This document shows positions 24,898-34,100 of a stretch of DNA of 64,000 bases, in pieces; positions within the stretch are counted from its first letter, which is position 1; the number at the start of each line of letters is the position of its first letter. The position numbers were made by a program, and so were the translations under genes. The DNA comes from Archangium lipolyticum (lineage in GTDB: Bacteria; Myxococcota; Myxococcia; Myxococcales; Myxococcaceae). The stretch lies in contig NZ_JANKBZ010000009.1 of NCBI RefSeq assembly GCF_024623785.1, positions 62,001-126,000 of the forward strand. The letters run 5' to 3'. The notes beneath the pieces are model-generated. The model ran no database searches. It was given only the letters and a program-made list of their open reading frames with translations, and was not told the DNA's origin.

Positions 24898-26139
24898 ATG
24901 CGTACCCCCGTCGTGTATGTGGCCGGAATGCTGGCGCTCGCGCTCGCCGCTGGCCCCGCCAGGGCCCAGGAAGGCCTCGGGCTGGATCTCTCCAGCGATT
25001 CGAACGCCCAGAAACCCAACGAGCAGCAGGACTCCGAGGACGCCTCGCTGGACACGGGCAACCTGGGCCTGGACCTGAGCGGGAACACCTCTGGAGTGGA
25101 CCTGCGCTCGCGCTTCGCGTTCCTGGGTGTGGACACGCCGGATCGCGCCGGTGCCGCGGCGTTGAAGCGGTGGCTGGGCTGGTTGCAGCCCGTGGCGTTC
25201 CGCTCCGGTGTGTCGAGGGCCGCCGACGTGGGCGAGTCCCGCGGCCAGCTCGGGGCGGACTACGACTCCGCGCTGCGCTGCGGGGAGGCCTCGTGCTTCG
25301 GGCCGGCCGCCGAGACGCTCGACGCGGACCTGCTCACCACAGCGCGCCTGGCGCAGGAGGACGGGACGTGGACGCTGCGCATGTGGACGTATGACCGGGA
25401 CCGGGGCGCGGTGGAGATGGACGTGGTGACGGGCCGCAAGGCGAACGACAGCAACTTCATCCGCGAGGCCGGCAACGTGCTGTCGAAGCGGCTGACGGGG
25501 CTGGCCCGGCAGCGCGCCCTGTTGAAGGTGTCCAGCAACGTGCCGCAGGCGGTGGTGCGCGTGGGCGAGCGCATGCTGGGCGTGGGCAAGGTGGAGGCGA
25601 GGCTGCCGCCCGGCGAGGTGCAGCTCATCGTGGAGGCCGACGACTACAGCACCTATACGAAGACGCTGACGCTCGCTCCGGGCGCGACGGAGGAGGTGCA
25701 GGTGCGGCTGGAGCTCAACGGCCCCTCGCCGGATGGGCCGCCGTCGGACGCGGTGGCGGTGGTGAAGAAGTCGAGCAAGAAGTCCTCGGGGGGACCCTCC
25801 GTCTTCAGCCGGCCCGCGCTCTACACCACGGTGGTGGGACTGGCGGCGGTGGGCGCGGGCGTGGCGCTCGGGATGAAGGCCCGCGACGCCGCCGCCAAGG
25901 GCGTGGACGGGCAGGGCGTGCAGAACCTCACCCGCGGTGAGTACCTGGCCGCCCGGCAGCAGTCGATGCTCTCCTCGGTGCTCATGGCGGGCGGCGGCGC
26001 GGTGGCCGGCGGCAGCCTGCTGTGGCTCATCATCGTTCCGGCGCGCTCCGAGCCGTCCTCCTCGTCGCTGGCCCCCGTGGCCACCGGGGCGGGCAAGGGA
26101 AGCACGGACCTCCACCTCGTCATTGGCGGGAGCTTCTGA
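24898..26139 (+). CDS. Exported PEGA-domain protein, 413 aa
   Basis: Signal peptide (cleavage near ARAQE, residue 24), then an acidic low-complexity stretch with two GLGLDLS repeats. A central domain spans about 80-205, followed by a PEGA-type beta domain (about 206-270: LLKVSSNVPQAVVRVGERMLGVGKVEARLPPGEVQLIVEA in pieces). Two hydrophobic segments follow (TVVGLAAVGAGVALGMKA and SSVLMAGGGAVAGGSLLWLIIV). PEGA domains are surface-exposed modules often found with kinases in myxobacteria. The MopE-like gene begins 3 bp after its stop, so they are co-transcribed; the kinase gene follows further on. Confidence 0.75.
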   Translation: MRTPVVYVAGMLALALAAGPARAQEGLGLDLSSDSNAQKPNEQQDSEDASLDTGNLGLDLSGNTSGVDLRSRFAFLGVDTPDRAGAAALKRWLGWLQPVAFRSGVSRAADVGESRGQLGADYDSALRCGEASCFGPAAETLDADLLTTARLAQEDGTWTLRMWTYDRDRGAVEMDVVTGRKANDSNFIREAGNVLSKRLTGLARQRALLKVSSNVPQAVVRVGERMLGVGKVEARLPPGEVQLIVEADDYSTYTKTLTLAPGATEEVQVRLELNGPSPDGPPSDAVAVVKKSSKKSSGGPSVFSRPALYTTVVGLAAVGAGVALGMKARDAAAKGVDGQGVQNLTRGEYLAARQQSMLSSVLMAGGGAVAGGSLLWLIIVPARSEPSSSSLAPVATGAGKGSTDLHLVIGGSF

Positions 26140-26141
26140 AC

Positions 26142-27422
26142 ATGAAGTCCTTCTCTTCTCTCCTCTGCTGTCTCCTGCTCGCGGTGTCCGCCGCGGGCTG
26201 TTGGGTGCCGGAGCTGCCGGACGACACCGTCTTCAGCTGCGACACGAACGCCGACTGCGCCGAGGAGGGCGTGGTGTGCATGCCTCGCGCGGGCCTGCGC
26301 GGCTTCTGCTGCAGGGCCGACACGGAGGTGTGCAACGGCGTCGATGACAACTGCAACGGCGTGAAGGACGACCTGTCCGGCGAGCCCTGCTACACCGGCC
26401 CCGAGGGGACGTTGGGCAAGGGCGCGTGCGAGGCCGGCAAGCCCGCCTGCGGCGCCAATGGCCAGGTCATCTGCACGGGCGAGGTCAAGCCCACCTCCGA
26501 GCTGTGCAACGGCAAGGACGACGACTGCGACGGCGTGCCGGACGAGGAGGAGTTCGACCTGCTGACCGACATGGCCAACTGCGGCGAATGCGGCAAGGCC
26601 TGCAACGCCGTGTCCGAGACGTGCGCCAGCGGGGCCTGCCAACGGCGCTCGGAGCTGGATTGCGGCAACGGCGTCGATGATGACGGGGACGGCAACAAGG
26701 ACTGCGCGGACCTGCTCGACTGCGACAAGAAGTCGTGTGGCGCCGCCTGCACCTGCGTCAACGGCAGGCCCGGCGAGGGCGCGTGCGGCGACGGCCAGGA
26801 CAACGACAAGGATGGCGATATCGACTGTGTCGATTTCGACTGCCTGAATCAGTCGTGCGGCACCGGCTGCGTGTGCTCGTCGAGCTACATCAAGACCGAA
26901 ACCGACTGCGGTGACGGCCAGGACAACGACAAGGACGGCAAGATCGACTGCGCGGACACCGTCGACTGCGGCAGCCAGTCGTGCGGTACCAACTGCCAAT
27001 GCCAGGGCGGCAGGGCGGTCGAGACCTCGTGCAGTGACGGCCAGGACAACGACAAGGACGGCAAGGCCGACTGCGCGGACACCGTCGACTGCCCGGAGTT
27101 CACGAACCGTGGCAATGGCACCATGTGCGCGGGTGGCAATGCGGTGGAGGTCGCCTGCTCGGACAAGGCCGACAACGACGGCAATGGCGCCACCGATTGC
27201 ACCTCCGGAAAGGTGGATGCCAACTGCAACAATGGTGTCTGCGGCGCGGGCTGCTCCTTCGTGAGCTGCACCAAGAAGGAGACCGTCTGCAACGACAACC
27301 TGGACAACGACGGAGACACCGGGGTCGATTGCGCGGATTCGGTGGATTGCCCCACCAACGCGGTCTGCCGCAGGCCGAACGGAACCGCGGGCAAGTGCCT
27401 GGCCAACAAGACGTGCGGCTGA
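26142..27422 (+). CDS. MopE-like Cys-rich lipoprotein with Asp/Asn repeats
   Basis: 426 aa. The lipobox SAAGC (Cys20) predicts a surface lipoprotein. MopE-type motifs (NGVDDNCNG, NGKDDDCDGVPDE) follow, then five or more repeats of the form GDGQDNDKDGxxDCxDxxDC separated by SCGxxCxC units. These acidic DxDxDG-like loops are potential calcium sites and the cysteines likely pair. The repeats are also visible at the DNA level as near-identical 20-bp segments. A 12-bp direct repeat (GTGCGGCTGAGG) spans the stop codon at 27413-27424 and recurs at 27427-27438. Likely an adhesin or metal-binding surface protein; exact role unknown. Confidence 0.8.
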   Translation: MKSFSSLLCCLLLAVSAAGCWVPELPDDTVFSCDTNADCAEEGVVCMPRAGLRGFCCRADTEVCNGVDDNCNGVKDDLSGEPCYTGPEGTLGKGACEAGKPACGANGQVICTGEVKPTSELCNGKDDDCDGVPDEEEFDLLTDMANCGECGKACNAVSETCASGACQRRSELDCGNGVDDDGDGNKDCADLLDCDKKSCGAACTCVNGRPGEGACGDGQDNDKDGDIDCVDFDCLNQSCGTGCVCSSSYIKTETDCGDGQDNDKDGKIDCADTVDCGSQSCGTNCQCQGGRAVETSCSDGQDNDKDGKADCADTVDCPEFTNRGNGTMCAGGNAVEVACSDKADNDGNGATDCTSGKVDANCNNGVCGAGCSFVSCTKKETVCNDNLDNDGDTGVDCADSVDCPTNAVCRRPNGTAGKCLANKTCG

Positions 27423-27439
27423 GGATGTGCGGCTGAGGT

Positions 27440-27469
27440 CCACCCGGTAGCAGTTCCTCCTCCGGGTGG
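27440..27469 (+). terminator. Hairpin after the MopE-like gene
   Basis: CCACCCGG (27440-27447) and CCGGGTGG (27462-27469) are perfect complements around 14 nt, 18 bp after the stop codon. A pyrimidine tract (CCTCTTCCC) follows. It is a plausible terminator separating the PEGA/MopE pair from the kinase. Confidence 0.55.
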
Positions 27470-27600
27470 GCCTCTTCCCAGTTCTCGATAACCGCGAGTG
27501 GAAGACAGTCTCCGCTCGCGGGCAGAAGGGTCGTCACCCTGGCGACATTTTGAGCCCGATGGGTTGCCGGGGGCTGAGAGGATGGAAAGGTTTGCCGCCC

Positions 27601-28899
27601 ATGGGCGGCGACGACGTCATCTCGGGCACTGTGCTCTCCAGCGGCATCCGCTCTACCGGAGGTTCAACGGTCGTGGACCGGGAGCTTCAGGAAGGAGAGG
27701 TCCTGGGCAGCTACCAACTGGAGCGCTTGCTGGGCGAGGGCTCCATGGGCCAGGTGTTCCAGGCCCGCCACGTGCGGCTGGGGCGCCAGGTGGCCCTCAA
27801 GGTGCTGCGTCCCGCCTTCGCCCATGACAGCGGCTTCGTGCGGCGCTTCTTCCAGGAGGCGCACGCCGTCAACCGGATCAACCACGAGCACATCGTGGAG
27901 ATCTTCGACTTCGTGGAGGACGCGCGCAGCGGACACGTCTACTGCGTGATGGAGCTGCTGCGCGGGCAGAACCTCTCCTCCTTGGTGAAAGAAGAGCAGC
28001 TTTCCGTGATGCGCATCCGCCGCATCACGGTGCAGGTGTGCGCGGCACTGGGCGCGGCGCACCACCTGGGCGTGGTGCACCGGGACATCAAGCCGGACAA
28101 CCTCTTCATCACCCACAAGAGCGGGCAGGCGGACTTCGTCAAGGTGCTCGACTTCGGGGTGGCCAAGGTGCTCACCGCCGAGAACACCGGCGGCACGCTG
28201 GATGGCACCATCATCGGCACGCCCACGTACATGTCGCCGGAGCAGGCCGCGGGCCTTCCGGTGGACCACCGCGCGGACATCTACGCGGTGGGCGCCGTCC
28301 TCTACGAGATGCTCTCCGGACGGCCTCCCCATCTGGCGTCCAACTTCGGCCAGCTGATGGTGAAGATCATCACCGAGCCGCCCCCAGCGCTGCCCTCGCA
28401 CACGCCCTCGGGAGAGCCGGTGCCGCAGTCGCTGGCGCAGCTCGCCCTGCGCTGCCTGGCCAAGGAGCCCGCGGATCGTCCGCAGTCACTCGCCGAGGTC
28501 ATCACCGTGCTGCTGGCGGACCCGGCGCCGGAGCCCATCGCGGAGGATCGCCGGCCCACCCAGCCGCTGCCCGTCCCCGAGGGGCTGGCCGGTGCGCGGC
28601 GCCGGGGAATGGCGATCGTCGCGGGGGTGCTGGCGGTGAGCCTCGCCGGGTTCGCCCTCTGGGCGCGCGCGGGGCACGTTTCCTCTCCGGACACGGTGGA
28701 GGCGTCCACGCCGGCCGCCCTCGAGCCTTCCCCTGTGGACGAGGCGCGGCTCGACTCGCCCGCGGCCCTCGAGGTGCCACCCGCCCTGGCGGAGCCGCGT
28801 GCTCCACGGGACGCGGCACGAGGGCCCGTGCGCACCAACGTCCACCGCAAGCAGAAGGCAGGAATGCGAGATGATGTCATCGATCCGTTCGCTCTCTGA
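27601..28899 (+). CDS. Hanks-type Ser/Thr protein kinase, 432 aa
   Basis: Complete eukaryotic-like kinase domain: glycine loop LGEGSMGQV (44-52), VALKVL with Lys67, helix C Glu86, catalytic loop HRDIKPDN (160-167), DFGVAK (184-189), the activation segment GTIIGTPTYMSPEQA and DIYAVGAVLYEMLSG. A single membrane span (about 337-357) follows a Pro-rich linker, leaving a short extracytoplasmic tail without PASTA repeats. The start at 27601 has AAAGG upstream; the frame is open to 27466. The last 29 bp overlap the next gene, which suggests coupled expression. Substrates unknown; the TPR-type partner is the best candidate. Confidence 0.92.
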   Translation: MGGDDVISGTVLSSGIRSTGGSTVVDRELQEGEVLGSYQLERLLGEGSMGQVFQARHVRLGRQVALKVLRPAFAHDSGFVRRFFQEAHAVNRINHEHIVEIFDFVEDARSGHVYCVMELLRGQNLSSLVKEEQLSVMRIRRITVQVCAALGAAHHLGVVHRDIKPDNLFITHKSGQADFVKVLDFGVAKVLTAENTGGTLDGTIIGTPTYMSPEQAAGLPVDHRADIYAVGAVLYEMLSGRPPHLASNFGQLMVKIITEPPPALPSHTPSGEPVPQSLAQLALRCLAKEPADRPQSLAEVITVLLADPAPEPIAEDRRPTQPLPVPEGLAGARRRGMAIVAGVLAVSLAGFALWARAGHVSSPDTVEASTPAALEPSPVDEARLDSPAALEVPPALAEPRAPRDAARGPVRTNVHRKQKAGMRDDVIDPFAL

Positions 28900-29563
28900 G
28901 CGCTTCGTGCTGCCGGTGCTGGTGGCCCTGTCGCTCGCCGTCTCGCCCTTGTCCGCGCACGCCGCCGACTTGAACACGGGCGCCGACAAGGAGGCGAAGG
29001 CCCGCGCGATGTTCGCTCAGGGCAACGTCTCCTATGACCTGGCCGAGTTCAACAAGGCCCTGGACGCCTACAGCGAGGCGTACCGGCTGATGCCGCTGCC
29101 GGGCTTCCTCTTCAACATCGCGCAGTGCCACCGGCAGCTGGGCAACCCCGAGCGCGCCGCCTTCTTCTACCGGCGCTACCTGGCTCTCTCGAAGGGGGAG
29201 CCGCGCAACGCCGAGCTGGTCCGGGAGCTGCTCGCGGAGATGGACGCGGCAGCCCGCAACAAGGAGCAGGAGCGGCGCATGGCGCGGGAGGCGACGGCGA
29301 AGGATCAGGCGAAGGCCGCGGCGCTGAAGGCGCAGGCGGAGACGACCGCCGCGCGCCGGGTGCAGGACTCCGAGCGCAAGCGCGTCCTGGTGCCCCGGGC
29401 CTCACCGGCGCAAGCCAGGACGGAGGTGAAGGGCGAGAGCCTGACGAAGAAGTGGTGGGTGTGGGCGGGAGCGGGCGCCGTGGCGCTGATCGCCGGTGGC
29501 ACCATTGCCTACGTGGCCACCGCTCCCCAGCCGCGCTCCACGACCCTGGGCACCGTGCACTAA
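28871..29563 (+). CDS. Exported TPR-like protein with C-terminal anchor, 230 aa
   Basis: Signal peptide with cleavage near SAHAA (about residue 31). A TPR-like helical region follows: ARAMFAQGNVSYDLAEFNKALDAYSEAYRL and PGFLFNIAQCHRQLGNPERAAFFYRRYL are two clear repeats. A long Ala/Lys/Glu coiled coil (about 115-175) leads to a Lys-Trp-rich boundary and one membrane span WVWAGAGAVALIAGGTIAY. This architecture often sits beside Ser/Thr kinases in myxobacteria. The ATG pair at 28871/28874 lies within the kinase gene end, so translation is coupled. Confidence 0.8.
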   Translation: MMSSIRSLSERFVLPVLVALSLAVSPLSAHAADLNTGADKEAKARAMFAQGNVSYDLAEFNKALDAYSEAYRLMPLPGFLFNIAQCHRQLGNPERAAFFYRRYLALSKGEPRNAELVRELLAEMDAAARNKEQERRMAREATAKDQAKAAALKAQAETTAARRVQDSERKRVLVPRASPAQARTEVKGESLTKKWWVWAGAGAVALIAGGTIAYVATAPQPRSTTLGTVH

Positions 29564-29972
29564 TCAGGGTTGTCGGATGCAGGGGGCTGCGGGGGGCCAT
29601 GCCGGTTCCTCTGCTATTCAGGGGCCGGTAATCAACGGAGAGTTTGTGATGGCGTGAGCTGAGTTCGGGCCGGCTTTGTGCCCGACAGCGTGCTCCGCCA
29701 AGTTGGCTATTGGGTTCGAGCCTTAGGCTGGGCGAGCCGGTCTGAAACCACGTCACCATCACGCGTGAGTGTTATTGCTGATTTGTCACGCGCGATTCGT
29801 CACGTTTGAAATGTTCTCGATTCACGCGAATAGGTGCGCTACTGCGTGAAACATTCGTTCCATTGTGTGAACTAGCTCACAGCGCCAAGGCGGGAAAAAC
29901 GGCAGATCGGGGGCAGGCTGGTCATCCGCACTTTGATGAGCGGAGCCGCCAGACTCGTTCCTGGTCTACTAG
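29564..29972. other. 409-bp gene-free leader of the low-GC block
   Basis: The longest gene-free stretch here. G+C falls along it. It contains the palindrome TCACGCGTGA (29759-29768), the inverted repeat TTCACGC (29821-29827)/GCGTGAA (29844-29850), several further TCACG/CGTGA half-sites, and the CRP-type site at 29866. No credible ORF or tRNA was seen. It probably carries the promoter of the genes from 29973 onward. Confidence 0.6.
29866..29881. promoter_or_regulatory. Perfect CRP-type site TGTGA-N6-TCACA
   Basis: Both half-sites match the CRP-family consensus exactly with a 6-bp spacer (ACTAGC). It lies about 92 bp before the ATG at 29973. Ten fixed bases are expected by chance well under once in a 64-kb window. 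Myxobacteria encode several CRP-family regulators; which one might bind is unknown. Confidence 0.55.
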
Positions 29973-31172
29973 ATGACATACAAGCCGAATTTATCCCCAA
30001 GGTTAGCTGCTCGTTCAATCCACATGGGACCCAACGGGTCTCGGGCGGGCCTCTGCTCCGTTACGCACTTGCTCGGTGTGAGCCTCTGCCTTCTCTTGCT
30101 TCCGCTGACAGGAGTAGCTGGTTCTGCTTCCCTGAAAAGACTTGATCTCCCCGAAAATGAGAGTATTGCCGAGGTAAACGGGCAACAAGTTTCCTTGGAG
30201 CGGTTCAATGCTCTCTGGGCCATCAATGCCAAATTGCATCGTTTGGAAGATGGTCGTGTCCCGGATTCTCGGGCCGTTGAGTTGAAGATAAATATTGCCG
30301 AGCAACTCATCGATGAAGTGTTGATCGAGCAGGCTGCGGAGCAGGCTCAAGTTTTTGTTGAGCCGCATCAAGTGGATGCTGCCCTTGATGCATACAAGGA
30401 ACGTTTCCCAAATTCCGAGGCCTTCGAGAAGCACGTGGGTGCTCTTCCGTTGGGGTTGAGCGAGTTGCGCCGGAAACTCAGGTTGGAACAACTTCGCGAG
30501 CGCTTGTTGTCATTGGGGGATGTACCCTCTCCGTCTGACCGACACCTCCGTTTCTTCTACGAAAATCACCTCGAACGTTTCCGTGCACCCTCGACCATTG
30601 CCGCGTTGGAGATCTTCCTCAAGGTCGAGTCGGATACGTCTACCGAGGCGGTTCGTGCGAAGCGCCAGAAGGCCGAGGAGTTGCGCCGACAGGCATTGCA
30701 GTCAGATGCTTCGTTTGAGGAACTGGCAAAGAAAAAGTTGGAGGGCGTAGAAGCTTCGAGCAGTGGAATTCTGAAGGTCTTGAAGCCGCATGACGTCGCC
30801 CCTGAATCGTGGTTGGCGCTTGCCGGAATGAGACCGGGAACGATATCGCCGGTCGTCAGGACGGAAAAAGGGTTCCACGTATTCAAACTTGTCTCTCAAG
30901 GCCCTTCGTCTATTCCGCCTTTCGAGGACATAAAGCCCGTGGTCGCAGTGGAGATGAAGTCCTTTGGACGAGAACTCCGTCGTTCTGTCTTCCTGAAGCA
31001 ACTGCGTGCGAATGCCATCATCGTCAATGTACTGGCGGAACGTTACGCACTGCAGCAAGGCGACGGCTCCAGAGGTAGCGCTGGCATTCGGCATGATGGT
31101 CTTGAACCTCAGTCACCCAGATCCTCGCCCCAGCCAGTGCTTGAGATTGACGCTTCGACCCGTCCTCGCTGA
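29973..31172 (+). CDS. SurA/PpiC-like peptidyl-prolyl isomerase, 399 aa
   Basis: A hydrophobic signal segment (LGVSLCLLLLPLTGVAGSA) sends it to the periplasm. Residues about 60-205 form a SurA-N-like helical chaperone region opening with IAEVNGQQVSLERFNALW. Residues about 208-310 are a parvulin domain, ending with the conserved RPGTISPVVRTEKGFHVFKLV. It likely folds or escorts exported proteins, and the giant protein encoded 24 bp downstream is the obvious client. ATG 29973 or 30024 are both possible; neither has a strong ribosome site. G+C and third-position GC are clearly below those of the flanking genes. Confidence 0.85.
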   Translation: MTYKPNLSPRLAARSIHMGPNGSRAGLCSVTHLLGVSLCLLLLPLTGVAGSASLKRLDLPENESIAEVNGQQVSLERFNALWAINAKLHRLEDGRVPDSRAVELKINIAEQLIDEVLIEQAAEQAQVFVEPHQVDAALDAYKERFPNSEAFEKHVGALPLGLSELRRKLRLEQLRERLLSLGDVPSPSDRHLRFFYENHLERFRAPSTIAALEIFLKVESDTSTEAVRAKRQKAEELRRQALQSDASFEELAKKKLEGVEASSSGILKVLKPHDVAPESWLALAGMRPGTISPVVRTEKGFHVFKLVSQGPSSIPPFEDIKPVVAVEMKSFGRELRRSVFLKQLRANAIIVNVLAERYALQQGDGSRGSAGIRHDGLEPQSPRSSPQPVLEIDASTRPR

Positions 31173-31195
31173 CGGCCTTTTTCAGGAATACAACC

Positions 31196-34100
31196 TTGAA
31201 CTCCGCCGTATTAATCGTAGTGTCTCTTCTCGCGTTTGGTCCCGAGCCAACCACGGGTGATGGAATCAATCTGAGCGCCGGGAGCACCACGTATCTCGGA
31301 AAAATTCTTGCCAAGACAAGCCATAGGGAGTCTGTTTTTGCGGCTGGATACAAGCCGATGTTGGGCAACTGCCGTCGCATCAGCTTCGTGGCAGGCCAGC
31401 TGGTGAATATTTCTCCTTACAGCAACGATCCTAGAGCGCCTACTTCCGATACCAGCATCGTCTTTCCGGACGGGCAATGCCCCATCAATAGCCAAGGCTA
31501 TAATTTCAGATTCTACCCGCGATCGCTTCGTGATCTAGGTTCGCACGTCGTTGAATGCACCTTCGGCTATGTGTCGGCCAATTCCTCGTGTTCTCCATGC
31601 TTCAGCTCATGCATCACTGAGTACAATACTACACGTAGGATGGAGTACGGGGCCGACAATATCGCTCCCTGGGCAGAACCAAAGACATTGCCTAATTCGC
31701 CAGCCTGGAATTCTTTTGTTTCCTTCCAGGCAAATGCCTATGATGGCGATGGGGGGCCTATGTCCTATCGGTGGTTTATCGTTTCCCGTCCGCCCCAGGC
31801 CACGGCATCCCTGAGCAATGCATCGACCGAATCCCCGACTCTTTCTCTTGGTAGCGAGCGGGACATCGGGACATGGAGGTTCCTGCTGGAGGTGGATGAC
31901 GACGAAGGACAGATGAGCAGTTTCCCCTTCCAATTCACCGTCCCCAACGTTCCGCCGAACTTCGAAATCAACGGTCCCCTTGAGGTGGTAGTGAATAAAG
32001 CCATTGGGCTCGGCAGCAGCAGGACCACTGACGACGACGGGGGCAATCTCTCCTTCGTCTGGGACATTCTACAAACCCCGGTACGCTCGTCGCAGCAACC
32101 GCAGAACAATTACTCTACCGCCTACAATATCTCCATTCCGACGACGAAGGCCGATATTGGCGATTGGGTGTTCCGCCTCACTGCTACGGACAATGAGGGG
32201 GCCCAGGTCTCGAAGACCGTCACGGTCAAGGTGGTGAATGCCAAGCCACGCATTGTATTCAGTGGTCCCGCTGAGATCGATGTTGGCCAAGATTTGCTGG
32301 TCTCGACGACAATACTCCATGATGACGACGGTGGCGATCTCACATTCAAGTGGGAGGTGGTCCAGGAACCTGGCTCTACGGGTCTGCCGCTTCCATATGC
32401 TGTCTCAACAACGTCGTTGATGAGCAAGCCTTCACTTTCGACGTCTGGCACATGGATCTTCCGTCTGACTGCAACGGATGACGAGGGAGATTCCGTGCAG
32501 GGGGAGTTCAAGGTTCTGGTTGATGGGCTTCCTTGGGCGTACGTGGAAAGCGATGGAGATGACCATTCCCACCCAGAAGAGCCGCTGGTTGTCAGTCAGG
32601 CCGATTACTTGCTGCTCTATGGTTGGTTCAATGATCCGGACTCACCATGTACAGATAGGCCGAATCGTTGTCATAGGACGGATGGGCGGTCCGTTTCAAT
32701 ATCCCAGGGAATCGTAAGATACCAATGGAACATCATCGAAATCCCCGGGAGTGTGAGAAACGACATGGGCCACTACGCGCTGGGTCCTGTTCATGAGTCA
32801 TTTTTTGGCGTGGCGGATGATGGTCCCAACCTCGATTTCGGCTTCCTCAACATTCCTGTAGGACTGTGGGGACTCGAACTGCGCGTCTGGGATGCAGAAG
32901 GCAATGAGGCCAACTACCCAATCTATATCAATGTTCAATGGGAGCCAGTTCCTCCGCATGCCTCGTTCTACTCGTCTTTGATTTCTTCCGGCGAGCGGGC
33001 AACAACGTCGCTGTCCGGCGTGCTTCCGGTAGGTGTCTCGTTCTACGCTCACCAGAGCTATGACCCAGATAATGTGAATCCGGGTTCGGGAATCATTCGC
33101 TACAGATGGCAAGCGATTCCTCCCACCCCGGGTTGCAGTGTTCCCACATTTCCGGAGTGGCAGATGGAGGTTGTCCTCTATCCAGTAGGAACAGTCGTTC
33201 CTCCGGCGTGCCAAGGGCGTTGGCGCATGCGCCTCACGGTGGACGACGATGATCGAGTGACGAATAGCGCCACCTATGAATCCTCTTTCTCTATTGGAAA
33301 CTGCAGCGGAAAGGTTTGCCTCGATACTCCTCGGCAGATAGCTCCCGCAGTGTTGTCCCTGGCGGGCACGGGTGGGGTGCTGATTGGTTATCACATCGAC
33401 TCGGCTCTATATGACGAGACGGTTTTGGGGCTGGGCGTGTACGCGAAGTTGGATGTTTTCAGCGAAGATGATTCCCTCAATCCGGTCTACAGCTCACTGA
33501 GCGGTCCTGCTACGCAGTCGAGCCGAGGTCAGTCCCTGCTATTCTATTGGAATGGTCTTACCCAGTCTGGAGTGAGGGTACAAGAGGGGAAGTACTTCCA
33601 CATCAAGGTGTCTCTCCTGGATTCCAATTCCAATATCCTGAGCTCTCAAAGCGAGTATCGCGCAATTACGTCGGAGCCGATGAGGGTTGTCTTCAACGAA
33701 ACGACTACCAAGTATGTAGACTATTTAACGCCTGACGCCGTCTCCTTTACGCTTACTGGGGCGCAGAGTCCGGTGGATTCCTACCAAGGGACGCTGCGCG
33801 ACTCGGCTGGTAAGGTGGTGGCCATCTTTTCGGCTCCGGCATCAGCTACCACCATGGCGATCAAATACTCAGTTCCAGGAATTTATACGCTCGAACTCTC
33901 GGCCATTCGCGGCACGTCTGTTATCGCCTTGGGTTCCCACCCTGTGGTTTTCTATGAGCTCAGGATCACGATCCCTGGGATGGGTTCCTCCTCTGATTGG
34001 GAGTTGCTCGTCAACAACGACGACGACAATTTGAACGAATTGTCAGACTTTGATGATGCTTTCATCTACGGTGACGACGAAGTCAGGCAGATGTTCGTGG

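Noticed and set aside
23305-26115. 936-codon open frame on the minus strand
   Set aside because: Runs antisense through the M20 peptidase and PEGA genes; composition is of the shadow type (His/Arg/Ala) with no recognisable domain.
26790-27090. Regular near-identical DNA repeats that look like a CRISPR array
   Set aside because: They encode the GDGQDNDKDG protein repeats in frame; spacing is not that of spacers and the intervening DNA is conserved coding sequence.
27413-27438. 12-bp direct repeat (GTGCGGCTGAGG) across the MopE-like stop codon as an attachment site
   Set aside because: No integrase or second copy at distance; a local duplication by slippage explains it.
29713-29722. GGTTCGAGCC, similar to a tRNA T-arm
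   Set aside because: No matching acceptor stem, anticodon arm or CCA-like end could be built around it; other GGTTCGAG matches lie in coding DNA.
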